In this document: positions 45,308-53,784 of the stretch, in pieces
Layout of the letters: each line of letters opens with the position of its first letter
Numbering within the stretch: the stretch's first letter is position 1
From: Azolla caroliniana
Taxonomy: Eukaryota; Polypodiophyta
Direction: 5' to 3'
Length of the DNA: 64,000 nt
Assembly: GCA_043228905.1 (NCBI GenBank)
Contig: JBHGNT010000002.1
Location: forward strand, 22,010,001 to 22,074,000
Notes under the pieces: model-generated
The model's database searches: none
What the model was told of the DNA's origin: nothing
The model's input: the letters and a program-made list of their open reading frames with translations, nothing else
Made by a program: the position numbers and the translations under genes

Positions 45308-46068
45308 TGTTAGGAAACAGGTCCCTCCGGATGGATAAGGAGTACCCGGCTACGGAGAGCCGGATGGTGCATACCCGGTAGAAACCGGATGAGGAGTACC
45401 CGGCTACGGAGAGCCGGATGATGCAGACCCGGTAGAAACCGGATGAGGAGTACCCGGCTACGGAGAGCCGGATGATGCAGACCCGGTGCAGAACCGGATG
45501 AGGAGTATCCGGCTACGGAGAGCCGGATAGTGTAGGCCCGGTGTGAACCGGATGAGGAGTACCCGGCTACGGAGAGCCGGATGACACAGACCCGGTGCGA
45601 ACCGGAGGAAGAGACATATTCGTAAATATGTTTCTAAGAGCCCATCGAGGCTACATTTGTAAATAGCCGAAAAGTCATATTAGTATAAATATGACTTAGG
45701 GCAAACTTTATATGTAGTTGTCATTCTTGTTGGAAAAAGATAGAGAGAGAGCGCGTAACTGTGTACAGAGAGAGAGAGAGAGAGAGAAAGAGGTCGTTGC
45801 CTTTGTTGTAACCGCCGCCTGTGGCGAAGATCCATGAGCACGAGGTCGGTGCCTCAGTGAACTCACTGTTGTACATACTTACATAGTGACAGTTTGCAGC
45901 CTGTGGGTTGCCGTGGTTTTTCCCCCTAGTTTGGGGTTTTCCACATAAACATCCTGTGTACCATTTCTCTCCTTTGCGTCGCGTGTTTTTCGTTTCCTGT
46001 TTTCTGTGTATGAAAAGAATCTCGGTTGTGGCCGAGCGTCGTGCATAAGGAGCGTTGAGTTCCCGACA
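45308..46068 (+). mobile_element. Solo LTR of an unidentified LTR family
   Basis: TGTTAGGAAACAGG...GTTCCCGACA (761 bp), flanked by the 5-bp duplication TGCTT (45303-45307 and 46069-46073). Removing it rejoins the element A frame (DTPML to NEFDESRYD). Contains a 54-bp hairpin array (45346-45580), a TATAAATA box near 45699 and a GA run at 45763-45787. No relative elsewhere in the window. Confidence 0.9.
45346..45580 (+). repeat. Five CCGGCT-loop-AGCCGG hairpins at 54-55 bp spacing
   Basis: CCGGCTACGGAGAGCCGG at 45346, 45400, 45454, 45509 and 45563. Spacers carry ACCCGGTRGAAACCGGATGA-like sequence. Confidence 0.92.
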
Positions 46069-46073
46069 TGCTT

Positions 46074-47444
46074 AACGAATTTGACGAAAGCAGGTACGAC
46101 GGGGAGTGGCTCCAAATCGGGAGGTTCCTACGGGCGATGACGCCGGACGCAGCGTGGACAAGAGAAGAGGCGAGCTGGGTACGGAAAAAGGCGTACCGAT
46201 TCTTCCTACGGGACAGGTGCATATGGAGGCACCCAAAGAAAAGAAACAACATCCTGCTCTGAGTAGTGGCAAAGGAAGAAGAATAGGAGGAATTACTGGC
46301 GGCATTTCACGAGAGTCCCTGGACCGGGCACCGCGGAACGTGGGCCACATTTGAGAAGCTGAAGGAGAAGTACTGTTCGCCGAGGCTGTACCGGGATGTG
46401 CATCGGTTCTTAACGACTTGCGAAAGCTGTCAGATGCACTCCGTAGTCCGTCATCGGGACGAACTACAGCCGACCTACCCGCCTACGGTCCATTTCAAGT
46501 GGATGGTGGACTTGGTGACAATGCCGATGGGAGTAGGACAGATGCGATACCTGGTGCTTGCGTGAGAAGATTTAACGAACCAGGTGGAAGGCCGTGCACT
46601 GCAGAACAAGACAACCGCGGCGGTATGCCGGTTCCTGACCGAACAAGTAGTGTGTCGGTACGGGTGCATCGGGAAGATCGTGGCGGACCGGGGAGAGCTG
46701 GATGCGCGGGAAGTTGAGGAGTTGTTCGACCGGCTAGGGGTCAAACTCTCCCTCACTACGGCGTACAATCCAGAAGCGAACGGGAAGGTAGAACGTGGGC
46801 ATGGGCCGATTGTAAAGGCGTTGGTGCGTGCGTGTGGAGGGCAGGTCAGGAATTGGCCGCGGCTCCTTCCTTACGCACTATGGGCGGACCGAACTATGCA
46901 CAATTCGGTGACAGGGTTTATACCGGCAGAGCTGATGTATGGACAGAAGCCGATCATGCCGGTGGAATGGACGGTTTCTTCATGGGCGGCGGTAGATTGG
47001 AAGGACGAGATGAGCCGGGAGGACTTGCTGGCGGCGCGGATTCGGCAACTCGAGCAGAGGCCGGAGGACATAAAAAGGGCAAAGGAAAAGCTGCGGGCGG
47101 CAAGGGAGCGGAACAAGACCCGGTTCAACCGGACGCACCGGTTGCGAACCAAGAAGATCGAGGAAGGTGACTGGGTCTTGGTGTACGACAACAACCTCGA
47201 CAATCAGCACAAGGCGGTGCGAAAGTTCGCGAGGAGATGGTTTGGGCCCTACACGGTGACGAGCGCGAACGACAACGACACGTACCACCTTGCGGAAGTC
47301 GACGGGACACGGTTAGCGGTACCGGTGGCCGGGAAGCGGGTCAAAGTGTTCAAGAAGCGGTTCGAAGACGAGCCAGAGCCGGCGAGCGAGAGCGACAACG
47401 ACGATCGGTTTGGGCCCGACGAAGAATCGGAGAGCGACGAGTGA
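46074..47444 (+). pseudogene. Element A integrase
   Basis: Zinc region: HESPWTGHRG and CESCQMHSVVRH. Core: FKWMVDLVTMPMGVG (first D), IVADRGELDAREVEELFDRL (second D), TAYNPEANGKVERGHGPIV (E), NWPRLLPYALWADRT. C-terminal part: KKIEEGDWVLVYDN and FARRWFGPYTVTS, then an acidic tail. No chromodomain. In-frame stops include TGA 46260-46262, a TAG shortly after and TGA 46563-46565. The final segment 46584-47444 is open. Confidence 0.9.
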
Positions 47445-47476
47445 AGCCGGTTTTGTTCGGTGTCTACCCGTCTTTG

Positions 47477-47496
47477 GCGCATGCCGGTGGATGCGC
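47477..47496 (+). promoter_or_regulatory. Pre-PPT hairpin of element A
   Basis: GCGCATGCCGGTGGATGCGC: same architecture as in B and C, with the third pair changed on both sides. It lies after the integrase stop, so it is untranslated. Confidence 0.85.
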
Positions 47497-47513
47497 GGTT
47501 TGGTGGGGGTGGA

Positions 47514-48052
47514 TGTCGTGAAGAAAACGGGCCATAGGCGGAATCAGAGAAAAAGGCACATGAACCGGCTCTTACATGGGTGGACACGAGAATTGATATT
47601 TTGTACATAATTCATAATTAGGCCGGGTAATGTAAATACTAGGTAGTACACGTTTCCTAGGGGATTTGTGCGTATCTCTGCCGAAAGGGACAGGGAATAA
47701 AGCGATTTGACAAGGGGGGACGGTCTCCCCTCGACGAACTATTTAAGGAAGGAGAGAAGGAAGAGTAAGGGGGGCGTGTGAGCAAGGACGAAGTGTTGCA
47801 GGATCGAGTGACAAGCTCTCTCTCCTCCTCTGATCTTCATTTTCTGTGGGTGTTGGGAGTTTGACGCCTCTGCTTGGTGGGTAGCCCGTGCGCTGCCAGC
47901 AGAGGCTCTCCCTTCTACGTTTTTTTGGGTCCAGTGTGTTCCGTCTGTGTGCGTGAGTAGGGTCCCCGTGTCGGGTCCATCGCCGGCTTGCTGGTTGTAA
48001 CCGTCAGAGTTTGTAATCTCTTGATATTGTAATCGACTGTTATTGTAATTAG

Positions 48053-48122
<70 letters not shown>

Positions 48123-48185
48123 CCTCGGTTCAAGGCCCCCGTGGTCCCGCCTCTTTCTGCACGCGAAGTGCGTGACAACACAACA
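47514..48185 (+). repeat. 3' LTR of element A
   Basis: 672 bp. Longer than the 5' LTR mainly through its CT microsatellite (48057-48119). R/U5 stem-loop at 47866-47906. Confidence 0.93.
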
Positions 48186-48275
48186 ACGCGCCCTCAGTTG
48201 AGCAACCTGCACCGTCTGTGCCCACGATTCCCTCACTTGCCCTCTTTAATATTTGGTAGTAGTTAGACACGAGCG
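48186..48275 (-). repeat. Outer half of right inverted terminus of the DNA transposon
   Basis: Inverse of 24699-24765: AACCTGCACCGTCTG, CCCTCTTTAATATTTGGTAG and TAGTTAGACACG. Confidence 0.75.
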
Positions 48276-48941
48276 ATATATATACATATACATATGTATA
48301 TATATATGTGTGGTTGGTGACTATTTCCTACCAAATCGTAATGAGGCCCAATGAAGGACTCACGATTGTTAGAGACGGTGCTAGGGCGTGTTTCAATAAT
48401 CCGATGCGATCGGCATCGTCAAATTATTATCCTCACAAAATAGTGTGCCCTTAACTAACCTAGCTTTGACCAGCCTCTATCACGTATAGGTCAGGTAGTT
48501 CGAATTTCTAGCCCAACTCTATCATGTCTAACCTAGGAGTTTGTCACATCTAACCTAGCTCTCTCCAACCTTTGTCAAGTCGGACCCCCGACTTTGTTCT
48601 TGCTTCTGTCACGTCTAACTTGGCCCAAAGTTGCTAACTCAACTGACTTTTTTTTATAACCCGGACCCCCCCTTTCTAACCGGGCGCAAGTTTCGAACCA
48701 AGTTATTTGTTTCTAACCCTAAACATATTCAAAAGTCAAAACCTCTTGGTTTTCAATATAAAAACTCCACTCACCAAAACCTTGGGCCATCATCGAATGT
48801 AAACAAAAAGTCGGAAATCATTGCAAACACCTAAGCTTCTCATGTTTCATCTATCGCAAAAAATTTAGCCAGTATTTTGAAGAGACTAGAACCTTGAAAG
48901 ATCACAAAATTTTAGTTACGAAAAACTTTGAAGATAACACA
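48276..48941. other. No gene seen
   Basis: TA microsatellite, then sequence with loose repeats of GTCACRTCTAACCTAG-like words. No coding similarity noticed. Confidence 0.5.
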
Positions 48942-49278
48942 TGTCATGAAGACATACATTTTGGCTTATCAAGAGTTGAACCCACAACTTCTTGGTCTAT
49001 ATGTTGAACCTTTAACCATTGTAATAATATATATGATATATAATTATAATAATTATATTGTTAGTTATTACAAGATATTATGAAATATTCTAGACATCTA
49101 GAACATTATAGAATAATTTAGATTGTTCTAGAATATTCCAAATATCTTGTAATAACTGAAAATATAATTATTATAATTACACATCATAAATGTTATTACA
49201 ATGGTTAAAGGTTCAACACATAGACCAAGAAGTTGTGGGTTCGACTCGTAATAAGCCAAAATGTATGTCTTCATGACA
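48942..49278. mobile_element. Foldback element made of two inverted LTR-terminus arms
   Basis: 337 bp, starting TGTCATGAAGACATACATTT and ending in its inverse, flanked by ACACA on both sides (48937-48941 and 49279-49283). Each arm of about 150 bp matches the first part of the G2 LTR at 51186, including an antisense tRNA-like module. The centre has heat-shock-type pentamers (49101-49138). Confidence 0.85.
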
Positions 49279-50268
49279 ACACATATTTTACAAAACCAAA
49301 AACTTCAAAGATCATGAGAGCGCAATAATCTAATAATCTAGATCTTCACATTGAAATGATTTTCAGATTTCCACCACCACAAAAATATCCGTCACTAAAA
49401 CCATTACAACCCTAGAAATATCAGCTACCATAAAAAACTTTAATCATGCATGTTCTGAGATTAAAATCTCAAAGTTTTAGATATAAAAACTTTAGTCACC
49501 AAAAACCTAAACAATGCTAGAATGTAAAGAAAATGTTAGAGATCATGGCTCTTGTTTAGAAGATAGCAAAATACACCCAGAATTTTTGCAACAATTACCA
49601 TTAGAGTCCCTTGATGTCAATGTCAAGCTATCACAATGCAAACACCCAACCTTCTTAGTCTTACATATCGGCAACCAACTCTTAGCACAACAAGAACCTC
49701 TTTGTACGTGTGTTTTGGTCTGATAAGTTTTTGCAAAATTTTGAGTGTGGCACCTCTTTTATGACAAATTTGTTGTTTCTGACTTATGAACCTCTTTCTA
49801 GTATGTTGATTGTTGTTGGTGCACCGAAATCGTATAACTACTTTTGCACTTCTAACAATAAGTTCCACTAATACTCAACAACAACATTGTTCATCTATCT
49901 CGATCCTTGCTCGACCCATTGAATTGCTTCTATAGTATGATATGCTTTAGACTTCAATTGTTCCCTTTCTTCAACTTATGCATTCAACTCTAGTTCTACT
50001 TTTGTTGAGGCATCATCCATTCACATTTGGGTTGCATGATTATAAATGGTAATGACCCACATAGGAATGGCCTATAACTTTCTATGATCATCCGGATTCG
50101 GAGTGAATGGTTACATTTACTTACAAGGCCTTGGTAATCATAATAACAACATTGGAGCGAAACATTATACCATAGAGTTGTGGTAATGCTCAATATTCTA
50201 ACGCAATATCTAGCCTCATCCACAAATTGGACTGCGTTGTTATTAGTCACATACCTTTCTAATATCCT
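49279..50268. other. AT-rich stretch, no gene seen
   Basis: Short open frames only, with no recognisable motif. Confidence 0.5.
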
Positions 50269-51185
50269 TGTAACGAATCGCATGCAGAAGCTTGTAGAAA
50301 AACCGGCTCAACCGGATAACACCAATAAACATAAATGAATGTTTAATGAAAGCTTGAGAATACATAGTACACAGGAGAGACAAAGAGAGCAGAACAACAT
50401 AAGCTTCATTCAAAATAATAATACTCTATGTATACAAACGTCCTATTGAACACTTTTTATACAAGTCCTTAAAAGGACTAACAAAAATACTGACAAGTAC
50501 TTCAATGCTCATATGAGCGACTAACACTAACTCCAAGGAATATGCCTACGTACTAGGCTAAGATTGTAGGCCTCTAACGGCCTACCAATTACAATCCGAT
50601 CCGGCTCTGTCTTATTCAATCGATCCGGATCTGGTTGAGCTTTGTCTGCTCAACATTCCCCCTCAAGCTCAACATGAGGTCGGATCACTGTGTTAGTGTC
50701 TGCCGAGCCTTGAAGTCGGTTTCTTCTGGCGTCTTCTCGCCTTGATCGCGCTCCTCGACATGTCTGGTTCCGTTTTCCATGACTCGTCCGATCCTGCACA
50801 CCTCAACCTTCTTGGTCGGCTTGTCTGCTCATAAGGCCCATCTCAACTCCTTCGTTGTTGCGACTCTGGTGCTTCTCGACCCGTCGGTTCCTCCATGTCG
50901 GTGTCAACGTCCGCTGCCTCCTCGTTCGTTTGGCCTTCAGTTAATCTGCCTCCTCCGAATCAAACACTTTTTCTGAATCGGGTGCCTCCGATTCATTCCA
51001 ACTCTTCTCAAAATTGGTTGTCTCCAATTCATCCTTGATCTTCAGGCCCTTCTCAACATCCGACCACGACCAAGTCTTGGCCTTCTCGTTTCGGCCGGCT
51101 TTGTCCTTCTTGACTCTACCACTTGTTCCGACTTCTTCAGTTGACTCGGCTCCCTTTTTCGGTTTCCTTCTCCAGTGCCATTACT
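50269..51185 (-). mobile_element. Ty1/copia element copia3, 3' end only
   Basis: 3' LTR 50269-50655 (387 bp, TGTTGAGCAGAC...TTCGTTACA on the minus strand), polypurine tract GCTTGAGGGGGAA, then about 530 bp corresponding to the tail after RNase H in copia2, decayed. The rest is replaced by G2 at 51186. Confidence 0.85.
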
Positions 51186-51594
51186 TGTCATGATGACATA
51201 CATTTTGGCCTTACAAGGATTCGAGCCCAAGACGTCTTGGTCTATATGTTAGACCTTTAACCATTATACTAACATATATGATGTATAGTTATGATAAATG
51301 TATTATTAGTTATTACAAGATATTTAGAGTATTTTAGAAGATTCTAGAGTATTCCAGAACATTCTAGAGTGTTCCAAAACATTCTAGGATATTCCATTAT
51401 TATATTAAATATCATAAATATCTAAAATATTCTAGAACATTCTAGAATACTCCATAAGGACCTATAAATAGGTGTTTATTCATTCATCACAACTCATTCT
51501 CTTTCCATTTCTCTCTCTCTCTCTCTCTCTCTCCCTCTCTCCCTCTACCTTCTATTGTCATCTTATTTTTCTCTCCTATTCTCGAGTCACGACA
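51186..51594 (+). repeat. 5' LTR of G2 with heat-shock-element arrays
   Basis: 409 bp with matching ends TGTCATGA and TCACGACA. Antisense tRNA-like module 51215-51275, heat-shock arrays 51337-51394 and 51430-51447, TATA box TATAAATA at 51463-51470, CT run 51511-51547. Confidence 0.88.
51337..51447 (+). promoter_or_regulatory. Heat-shock element (HSF-binding) arrays
   Basis: Twelve consecutive pentamers in strict 5-bp phase from 51337 (GAA, TTC, GAG, TTC, GAA, TTC, GAG, TTC, AAA, TTC, GGA, TTC), then a second block TTC-GAA-TTC-GAA at 51430-51447, 16 bp before the TATA box. HSF trimers bind alternating nGAAn units. Confidence 0.8.
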
Positions 51595-51687
51595 GTTTGA
51601 ACCGATCCAACTCTTTTCTTCTTCTCCAACTTCTTCTTCTTATCTTAACCTTATTCAGGCAAATCTTGCAATTTTTCTATCGCAACT

Positions 51688-52832
51688 ATGGAGTTCGTCA
51701 GCAAGCAAGAATATATGCGTGTTCTCTCCGAGCTCGAAATGCTAACAACCAAATTCGTGGCACTAGAGCATGAAAATCAAAGATTGTTGGGAGACCTACA
51801 ACAAGTAAGTGCTGAGAAAGTACAAAAATATGAAGAATTATCTCAACGGGTGCATCAATTGGAGACTACTCTATTGCAACGACAAACGGCGGAAGTTCAA
51901 ACCTCGCCAAAGGAGCCCAAGATTAGTTTGCCGGCGAAGTTTGATGGTACAAGGTCTCAATTTCGTGGATTTTTAAATCAGGTATGGCTTGTGATTAAAT
52001 TGCATCCTAGCCGTTACCCAACTGATGTTGCTCATGTGGGTCTAGTTGGTACCTTGTTAACGGGTACTGCATTAGCGTGGTTTGCACAACTCCTAGAGAA
52101 GCACTCACCATTATTAGAAGATTTTGAAGGGTTTATTAATGAGTTCCAAGACAATTTTGGAGACACTGATAGTATGAGGACTACAATAAACAAAATTCGG
52201 CGATTACGACAAGGAGATCGTCCTGCTTCCGCTTATGCTGCAGATTTTCGCCTTCTAGCATGTGATATTCCATGGGACGAGGCATCATTAATGGACCAAT
52301 TTCGTCAAGGTCTGCACAATGATGTAAAGGATTTACTTCTTACCTTCCATGATGATCCAAAATCTCTTACCGAAGCAGTAAGTTGGGCCGTACGACGTGA
52401 CAATCGCTTATTTGAGCGGCGTTCTAAGCGCCAACAAATGTTACACTTCCGACCAATAGAAACATATGCTTCGGTGGTTGCAACTCCACCCGAAGTATGA
52501 AAGTCAAGTGTGGTGGAAGGCCCTACTCCAATGGAAATCGAGACAACACGACGTTGAGGACCATTATCGGATGTTGAAAAGCAACAACGGCGAGCGAATT
52601 GTCTATGCCTCTATTGCGGTGGTCCAGGGCATATTGCTGTGAATTGTCCACATAAACCACGACGACAAGTTAACCAAGTAAGTGCTCATGACAATCCCAT
52701 CTCAATTTCTGCCCCGCCTTCTCGTAAGCCAAGTAGGCCTAGTAGTCCCTGTCATAAAAATACATTTGATGTCTTGAGCCAATTAGATGATGTGTTAAAC
52801 GAGTAAGTTCGGCCAAAATTGGAGCCATTTGG
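51688..52832 (+). pseudogene. G2 gag with zinc knuckle
   Basis: 270 open codons from MEFVSKQEYMRVL: coiled coil (residues 1-65), then a capsid of the Tf1/sushi-like retrotransposon Gag type: LPAKFDGTRSQFRGFLNQ, LTGTALAWFAQLLEKH, INEFQDNFGDTD, RQGDRPASAYAADFRLLA, DQFRQGL and DNRLFERR. Stops TGA 52498 and TGA 52555, then knuckle CLYCGGPGHIAVNC near 52605, stop TAA 52804, and a frameshift before the protease. Confidence 0.88.
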
Positions 52833-53325
52833 TTGGACAACCCTAGGCATGTAACGTCTGTCCCTAGTTGTGGTTCCATTTCATCCGGTCAAGTTAGTCG
52901 AGTTTTCTCTGCACAAGTTGAACTTAACACATCTAGGTGCCATCGAGTCCCAACTTCTGCCCTCTTAGACTCTGGAGCCAACTCTTGTTTCATGGATCGT
53001 GAGTTTGCTGTAATGCATAATATTCAGTTGCATAAGCTCCTAAGCCCAGTGTCTGTCGGAGTCATTGATGGACGCCCCATAGCATCAGGTGATATAGTCG
53101 AAGAGTCTGAACCAATTCATGTAGTCCTAGGCAATTTGGCTAGTGTCATCTCATTCAACATCATTAGTAGTCCAGAGCACTCCCTAGTTCTTGCTCTTCC
53201 ATGGTTTGAGCTACATAACCCAACCATTGATTGGAGAAAAAGAACCATTGAAGAGGTCACAATACAGTCTGAGCCTCTTAAAACTCCAACAAAGGATATG
53301 ACATTCCAAAAGATTTCGACAATCT
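52833..53325 (+). pseudogene. G2 protease, truncated by copia1
   Basis: Active-site block TSALLDSGANSCFMD near 52970, then IDGRPIASGDIV and the HSLVLALPWFELHNPTIDW block near 53180. The copia1 LTR follows directly. Confidence 0.85.
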
Positions 53326-53712
53326 TGTTGAGAGACAAGCTCAACATCGACCGGATCGGCTGAAGAAGCCGAGGACCGGATCGGTTGGGACCGATCGGTT
53401 AGGTCGAGTGCATAAACCGGGAGGTCGTTAGGAAAGATATTCCGTGAGGAATATATTTGGGAGTTAGTGTAGGAGCTCTTGATGAGCATTGAAGTACTGT
53501 CAGTACTTCGGTCAGTCCTTCTAGGACTTGTATAAAAGTGCTCTCTGAGCACGTCTTATGTACACAGATTGAGTATTATTGTTGAATATAGTTTTTGTGT
53601 TTCTCTCTCTGTCTCTCCTGTGTATACCGTGTAAGCCCAAGCTCTCCATTGAACCTGAGTTTCCTTCCTTCTGTTCGGTCTTCATACTTGCTTCCGCACG
53701 TTACTTTCTACA
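53326..53712 (+). repeat. 5' LTR of copia1
   Basis: TGTTGAGAGACAAGC...ACTTTCTACA. TATAAAAG near 53530. Confidence 0.9.
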
Positions 53713-53784
53713 TGGTATCAGAGCGCGAGGGTTGAGAACCTCTCTGCAGCCGACACAGCTTGACGAAGAAGAACGAGAAGAACG

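Larger units (their letters stand above)
35614..48185 (+). mobile_element. Autonomous-type Ty3/gypsy element A, carrying element C and a solo LTR
   Basis: LTRs of 641 and 672 bp, primer site TTTGGTGAACCCGACGTGAA, gag-protease frame, RT, RNase H, integrase, pre-PPT hairpin, polypurine tract GGTGGGGGTGGA. The left flank is ATGT and the right ACGC. The left end of the host transposon shows the empty site as ACGC, so the left copy of a 4-bp duplication probably decayed by two C-to-T changes. Interrupted by element C (39239-44086) and a solo LTR (45308-46068). Likely the enzyme source family for B, C and D. Confidence 0.93.
24699..48275. mobile_element. DNA transposon (about 3.9 kb originally) with long inverted termini, expanded by nested LTR elements
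   Basis: The left end (24699-24790) is inverted-repeated at the right end, 48275-48186 plus 35613-35582; the right copy is interrupted by gypsy A. Shared blocks are GTGTCTAACTACTACC, AAATATTAAAGAGGG, ACGGTGCAGGT and TCCGATGTGGATA. Subterminal zones on both sides carry repeated AGGAGCCCRACTC-like motifs. Both outer edges fall in TA-rich microsatellites. Removing copia4 and gypsy A with their duplications leaves about 3.9 kb. No transposase is visible, so it is non-autonomous. The superfamily is not identified. Confidence 0.65.
51186..53325 (+). mobile_element. Ty3/gypsy element G2: LTR, gag, protease (cut by copia1)
   Basis: LTR 51186-51594, leader, Gag, CCHC knuckle and protease, then the copia1 LTR begins inside the element. 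RT to integrase and the second LTR are not in the window. Confidence 0.88.

Noticed and set aside
35614-48185. Endogenous pararetrovirus (caulimovirid)
   Set aside because: Clear LTRs, integrase and polypurine tract, no movement protein: an ordinary Ty3/gypsy retrotransposon.
49514-49723. Short open frame of 69 codons
   Set aside because: No motif, no splice context, AT-rich surroundings; chance frame.
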